Shown here in pieces: positions 59,406 through 64,000 of a DNA stretch of 64,000 bases. The position numbers were made by a program, and so were the translations under genes. Positions within the stretch are counted from its first letter, which is position 1; the number at the start of each line of letters is the position of its first letter. The notes beneath the pieces were generated by a model that saw only the letters and a program-made list of their open reading frames with translations, was not told the origin of the DNA and searched no databases. This stretch comes from Bacteroidales bacterium (GTDB lineage Bacteria > Bacteroidota > Bacteroidia > Bacteroidales > F082). The DNA is taken from the NCBI GenBank assembly GCA_016284305.1, contig JAEEON010000045.1, forward strand, positions 62,001 to 126,000, read 5' to 3'.

Positions 59406-62400
59406 TTAATCGGCAAGGACTGCTCCTTGTTCTTTCAGCTTCTCGTATTCCTCACGGGATGCGACGATGAGGTCATCATACTCGCGGAGACCAGTTCCTG
59501 CAGGAATCTTATGGCCGACGATGACGTTCTCCTTCATGCCCAACAGGTAGTCTGTCTTGGCACTGATGGCGGCATTCGTCAACACCTTGGTGGTTTCCTG
59601 GAAGGAAGCGGCTGACATGAAGCTGTCGGTCTGCAAGGCCGCACGGGTGATACCCTGAAGCACCTGGCTTGCGGTAGCAGGCTCGGCGGGACGGGTCTCG
59701 ACCAACTTGAGGTCCTTACGTTTCAGCAATGAGTTCTCATCGCGGAGCTTCATGGCGGAGATGATCTGTCCGGCGGAGAGGTCTTCAGAATCACCTGGAT
59801 CAGTGACGACCATCTTGCCGTAGATCTCATCATTTTCCTCTTGGAACGCCAGCTTGCTCACCAGCTCGCCTTCAAGGAAGCGGGTGTCACCGGGTTCCAT
59901 GATCTCGACCTTACGCATCATCTGGCGAACGATGACCTCAAAGTGCTTGTCGTTGATAGTCACACCTTGTGAGCGGTACACGCTCTGGACCTCGTTGACA
60001 ATGTACTCTTGAACCTTCATCGGGCCCATGATGGCCAAGATGCTGGCCGGGGTGATGGCACCGTCAGACAGCGGTTGGCCTGCCTTGACGTAGTCGTTCT
60101 CTTGTGCAAGGATCTGCTTGGAGGTAGGAACGAGATAACGCTTTTGGTCGCCGGTCTTCGACGTGACCACAATCTCACGGTTACCACGCTTGAGTTTCTT
60201 CTCAAGATGGACGGTACCGTCGATTTCGGACACGACCGCCGGGTCGGAAGGATTACGGGCTTCGAACAACTCAGTCACACGCGGCAGACCGCCAGTGATA
60301 TCGCCGCCGCCAGAGACGTTACGCGGGATACGGACCAGTTGGTCACCAGCCTTGATGACTTCGTTCTCATCGACAACGACGTGGGCGTCCACAGGAAGGT
60401 CATAAACCACCAGGGCTTCACCATTGTCGTCAATGATTTCGATCTGAGGATTCTTCGTGCCTCTCTTACCTTCGATGATGACACGCTCGCTAAAGCCCGT
60501 CTCAGCGATGGTTTCACTGTGATAAGTGATGCCTTCGACGACATTGACGAAGCGAACCTTACCAGCAAACTCGGAAACGATGGTTGCATTGTAGGGGTCC
60601 CATTCGAAAATCTTGTCGCCTTTCTTGACTTCTTCACCACTGCCGAAGAACAGCTTGGATCCGTAAGGGATGTTCACCGTCATCAGCACGACGCCTGTGT
60701 TGGTATCATGCAGCTTCATCTCAGCGGAACGGCCAATGACGATCTGGCATTTCACACCGTCACGTTCGGCATCGACAGCGCGGAGCTCATCGATTTCGAG
60801 CACACCGTCGTACTTGGCTTCGGTGCTACTGACCACCAAACCCTTGGATGCCTTACCACCTTGGTGGAAGGTACGCAGTGTCAGCTGAGTACCAGGCTCA
60901 CCGATGGACTGTGCGGCGATGACACCCACAGCCTCACCCTTCTGAACCAGCTTGCCAGAGGCAAGGTTACGTCCATAGCAGTTGGCGCACACACCATGCT
61001 TGGCCTCGCAGGTCAGCACGGAACGGATCTCGACGCTCTCGATAGGCGATTCGTCGATGATTTCTGCCAACTCCTCGTTGATTTCATCGCCTGCAGGGAC
61101 AATCAATTCACCCGTGACAGGGCTGGTGATGTCGTGCAAAGCAACACGGCCGAGGATGCGGTCATAGAGCAGCGAGTGCTTGCCCTTCTCCTTAATCTCT
61201 TCACCGCGTGAGACGGTAAGACCACGAAGGGTACCGCAGTCTTTGCTGGTGATGATGACATCGTGAGCCACGTCAACCAGACGACGGGTAAGGTAACCAG
61301 CGTCAGCAGTCTTCAAAGCGGTATCGGCCAAACCCTTACGGGCACCGTGAGTGGAGATGAAGTACTCCAACACTGACAGACCTTCTTGGAAGTTTGAAAG
61401 AATCGGGTTCTCGATAATTTCAGCACCACCAGAACCAGCCTTCATAGGCTTAGCCATCAAACCTCTCATACCGCAGAGCTGTGAGACCTGAGCCTCAGAA
61501 CCACGAGCTCCGGAGTGCAACATCATATAGACCGGGTTGAATCCTTGGTCATCGGATGAGAGCAGGTCCATCACCTCTTTCGTCAACTTGGTGTTGACAT
61601 CGGTCCAAAGGTCAACGATTTGGTTATAACGCTCGTTAGGACCCATGAAGCCCATCTTCTCGTATTCACGGATTTCAGCGGCTTTGGCATTGGCATCCTT
61701 GATGAGGGTTTCCTTGGCGGCAGGCACCAAGACGTTACCAAGGTTGAACGACAGACCGCCTTTGTAAGCCATGTAGTAACCCATGTTCTTGATGTCATCA
61801 AGGAACTTGGTGGTGACGGCAGTACCCAACAGTCGGACCATCTCGCCCACGATGCTACGGAACGACTTCTTGGTCAGCAGTTGGTTGATGTAGCCATAAC
61901 CTTCGGGAACCACTTGGTTGAAGATGACGCGACCAACGGTGGTCTCGATCTTCTTGGTGACGATCTCGCCATTCTCGCGAACCTTGACACGGCAGTTGAT
62001 GATGGCGTGCATATCGATGCGCTTCTCGTTATGGGCGATGATGACCTCTTCGGGTGAGTAGAAGGACATGCCTTCACCTTTAACGATATGGTCAGGAGTG
62101 CTCTTACGAGGCTTGGTGATGTAGTACAAACCCAACACCATGTCTTGTGAAGGCAGGGTGATAGGAGCGCCATTCGAAGGATTCAAGATGTTGTGTGAAG
62201 CAAGCATCAAGATCTGGGCTTCGAGGACAGCGGCATTGCCCAACGGTACGTGGACAGCCATCTGGTCACCGTCGAAGTCAGCGTTGAATGCCGTACATAC
62301 CAAGGGGTGCAGACGGATAGCCTTACCTTCAACCAATTTGGGCTGGAAGGCCTGGATACCCAGACGGTGCAGCGTAGGAGCACGGTTCAACAGAATCGGG

Positions 62401-63716
62401 TGACCTTTCAGGATGTTCTCGAGGATATCCCAGACCACAGGTTCCTTGCGATCAACAATCTTCTTGGCCGACTTAACCGTCTTCACGATGCCGCGTTCGA
62501 TCATCTTACGGATGACAAACGGCTTGAAGAGTTCAGCGGCCATGTCTTTTGGAAGACCACATTCGTTCATGTTCAGATCCGGACCCACCACGATGACGGA
62601 ACGGCCAGAGTAGTCAACACGTTTACCGAGGAGGTTCTGACGGAAACGTCCTTGCTTGCCTTTCAAGCTGTCGCTCAAGGATTTCAGCGGACGGTTCGAG
62701 TCGGTCTTGACAGCGCTCGACTTACGCGAGTTGTCGAAGAGGGAATCCACGGCTTCCTGAAGCATACGTTTCTCGTTACGCATGATGACATCAGGGGCGT
62801 TGATCTCGATGAGTCGTTTCAAGCGGTTGTTGCGGATGATGACACGACGATAGAGGTCATTGAGGTCGGAGGTGGCGAAACGTCCACCATCCAACGGGAC
62901 GAGGGGTCGAAGTTCCGGAGGGATGACGGGCACGATGCGAACGATCATCCATTCGGGACGGTTCTCCATGTGTTTGTTGGCCTCACGGAAGGCTTCGAAC
63001 ACCTGGAGGCGTTTCAGGGCTTCCTGCTTACGCTGCTGAGCAGTCTCAGAGTTGGCTCTGTCGCGCAATTCATAGGACTCCTTGTCGAGATCGAGGCGTG
63101 AGAGCAAGTCATACACGGCCTCGGCACCCATCTTGGCGATGAACTTATTCGGGTCATCGTCAGGAAGGTATTGGTTTTCAATCGGCAGCGACTCTAACAG
63201 GTCGAGGTATTCCTCTTCGGTGAGGAACTCCATTTTCTGCACTTTGCGTCCTTCATTGTCGTTCGGGATGGCGACGCCTTCGAGGGCACCGGGTTGGATC
63301 ACCACATAACGTTCGTAATAGATGATCGAATCCAATTTCTTGGAAGGGATACCCAGCAGGGCGCCGATCTTATTCGGAAGGGAACGGAAATACCAGATGT
63401 GAGCTACGGGGACGACCAGTTCGATATGACCCATGCGTTCGCGGCGGACTTTCTTTTCCGTCACTTCGACACCGCAGTGGTCGCAGATCGTTCCTCTATA
63501 GCGGATGCGTTTGTACTTACCGCAGTGGCATTCCCAGTCCTTGACGGGACCGAAGATGCGCTCGCAGAACAAACCATCGCGTTCAGGCTTATAGGTACGG
63601 TAATTGATGGTTTCCGGTTTCAGCACCTCACCATGTGAACGAGCAAGGATGGATTCCGGAGAGGCAAGACTTACCGTGATGCTGGCAAAATTGCTATTGA
63701 TAGTGTTATTGACCAT
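59406..63716 (-). CDS. rpoC: RNA polymerase beta-prime subunit
   Basis: The beta-prime subunit holds the active-site Mg of RNA polymerase. The 1436-residue length is typical of Bacteroidota. Landmarks in order: [20 protein letters not shown] near 17, the N-terminal zinc-binding region [20 protein letters not shown] near 63, [20 protein letters not shown] near 362, the catalytic loop [16 protein letters not shown] near 476 and [24 protein letters not shown] text ([20 protein letters not shown]) near 740. The second zinc site is [15 protein letters not shown] near 900. [20 protein letters not shown] and [17 protein letters not shown] follow. The C-terminus contains [19 protein letters not shown]. 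It lies 37 bases after rpoB. Confidence 0.98.
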   Translation of the reverse strand: MVNNTINSNFASITVSLASPESILARSHGEVLKPETINYRTYKPERDGLFCERIFGPVKDWECHCGKYKRIRYRGTICDHCGVEVTEKKVRRERMGHIELVVPVAHIWYFRSLPNKIGALLGIPSKKLDSIIYYERYVVIQPGALEGVAIPNDNEGRKVQKMEFLTEEEYLDLLESLPIENQYLPDDDPNKFIAKMGAEAVYDLLSRLDLDKESYELRDRANSETAQQRKQEALKRLQVFEAFREANKHMENRPEWMIVRIVPVIPPELRPLVPLDGGRFATSDLNDLYRRVIIRNNRLKRLIEINAPDVIMRNEKRMLQEAVDSLFDNSRKSSAVKTDSNRPLKSLSDSLKGKQGRFRQNLLGKRVDYSGRSVIVVGPDLNMNECGLPKDMAAELFKPFVIRKMIERGIVKTVKSAKKIVDRKEPVVWDILENILKGHPILLNRAPTLHRLGIQAFQPKLVEGKAIRLHPLVCTAFNADFDGDQMAVHVPLGNAAVLEAQILMLASHNILNPSNGAPITLPSQDMVLGLYYITKPRKSTPDHIVKGEGMSFYSPEEVIIAHNEKRIDMHAIINCRVKVRENGEIVTKKIETTVGRVIFNQVVPEGYGYINQLLTKKSFRSIVGEMVRLLGTAVTTKFLDDIKNMGYYMAYKGGLSFNLGNVLVPAAKETLIKDANAKAAEIREYEKMGFMGPNERYNQIVDLWTDVNTKLTKEVMDLLSSDDQGFNPVYMMLHSGARGSEAQVSQLCGMRGLMAKPMKAGSGGAEIIENPILSNFQEGLSVLEYFISTHGARKGLADTALKTADAGYLTRRLVDVAHDVIITSKDCGTLRGLTVSRGEEIKEKGKHSLLYDRILGRVALHDITSPVTGELIVPAGDEINEELAEIIDESPIESVEIRSVLTCEAKHGVCANCYGRNLASGKLVQKGEAVGVIAAQSIGEPGTQLTLRTFHQGGKASKGLVVSSTEAKYDGVLEIDELRAVDAERDGVKCQIVIGRSAEMKLHDTNTGVVLMTVNIPYGSKLFFGSGEEVKKGDKIFEWDPYNATIVSEFAGKVRFVNVVEGITYHSETIAETGFSERVIIEGKRGTKNPQIEIIDDNGEALVVYDLPVDAHVVVDENEVIKAGDQLVRIPRNVSGGGDITGGLPRVTELFEARNPSDPAVVSEIDGTVHLEKKLKRGNREIVVTSKTGDQKRYLVPTSKQILAQENDYVKAGQPLSDGAITPASILAIMGPMKVQEYIVNEVQSVYRSQGVTINDKHFEVIVRQMMRKVEIMEPGDTRFLEGELVSKLAFQEENDEIYGKMVVTDPGDSEDLSAGQIISAMKLRDENSLLKRKDLKLVETRPAEPATASQVLQGITRAALQTDSFMSAASFQETTKVLTNAAISAKTDYLLGMKENVIVGHKIPAGTGLREYDDLIVASREEYEKLKEQGAVLAD

Positions 63717-63753
63717 ATTGTATCCTGTGTTTATTCAAAAGCGTTAGTTCACA

Positions 63754-64000
<247 letters not shown>

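Noticed and set aside
60009..61211. Long plus-strand open frame of 400 codons
   Set aside because: It lies antisense to rpoC, a perfect-length conserved gene; the frame is a codon-bias shadow with no recognisable domains.

Overview
The window is a piece of a Bacteroidales chromosome (phylum Bacteroidota), most likely from an uncultured, T9SS-bearing gut- or rumen-type lineage. This rests on family content: a Bacteroidota-style RNA polymerase omega subunit next to BamD, DUF4835 and RecN; DUF3467 directly after rpoC; the T9SS regulator PorX; a secreted M14 peptidase with a T9SS C-terminal sorting domain; the pyrB-pyrI pair; and -7 boxes of the Bacteroidota form TAnnTTTG, with no obvious Shine-Dalgarno sites.

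From 1 to about 38.1 kb, every gene lies on the minus strand and forms one large surface-polysaccharide locus. It contains an initiating sugar transferase of unusual build, DegT and WlbB-like enzymes for a 3-amino sugar, an ABC exporter (wzm/wzt) split by a DUF234 ATPase gene, about ten glycosyltransferases, UDP-GlcNAc 2-epimerase, three NodB-like deacetylases and several hexapeptide acyltransferases. It also holds a nearly complete pseudaminic acid pathway (pseB, C, F, H, I; no recognisable pseG) and a Wza/Wzc-type export pair with its own promoter. A group that looks able to attach non-sugar acyl or amino-acid groups lies inside it: three tandem sugar-transfer ATP-grasp ligases, a PaaK/CapK-like adenylating enzyme, a formyltransferase-like protein and an opine-synthase-like dehydrogenase. 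A Panacea (DUF4065) antitoxin with a MazF-like partner interrupts the pseudaminic acid genes.

From 38 to 64 kb the content is housekeeping. On the minus strand are a LutA-like protein and a porX-tsaE-aroB-aroA operon. Next come an HD hydrolase, a tiny XRE regulator and a beta-lactamase-fold hydrolase. On the plus strand follow DUF6913, dapA and the M14 peptidase, then bamD-omega-DUF4835-recN. The rest is DUF4159-rsmE-argS (minus), pyrB-pyrI-lemA (plus), and DUF3467-rpoC-rpoB (minus, rpoB cut by the window edge). No gap without a gene exceeds 300 bases, and I saw no tRNA, rRNA, insertion sequence or CRISPR array.

The most unusual DNA-level feature is a set of short arrays with an exact 7-base period at gene 3' ends. 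In seven cases the gene's own stop codon lies inside a repeat unit. Because 7 is not a multiple of 3, such arrays place stop codons in successive reading frames. Between two convergent gene pairs, opposing arrays form long hairpins that probably act as bidirectional terminators.
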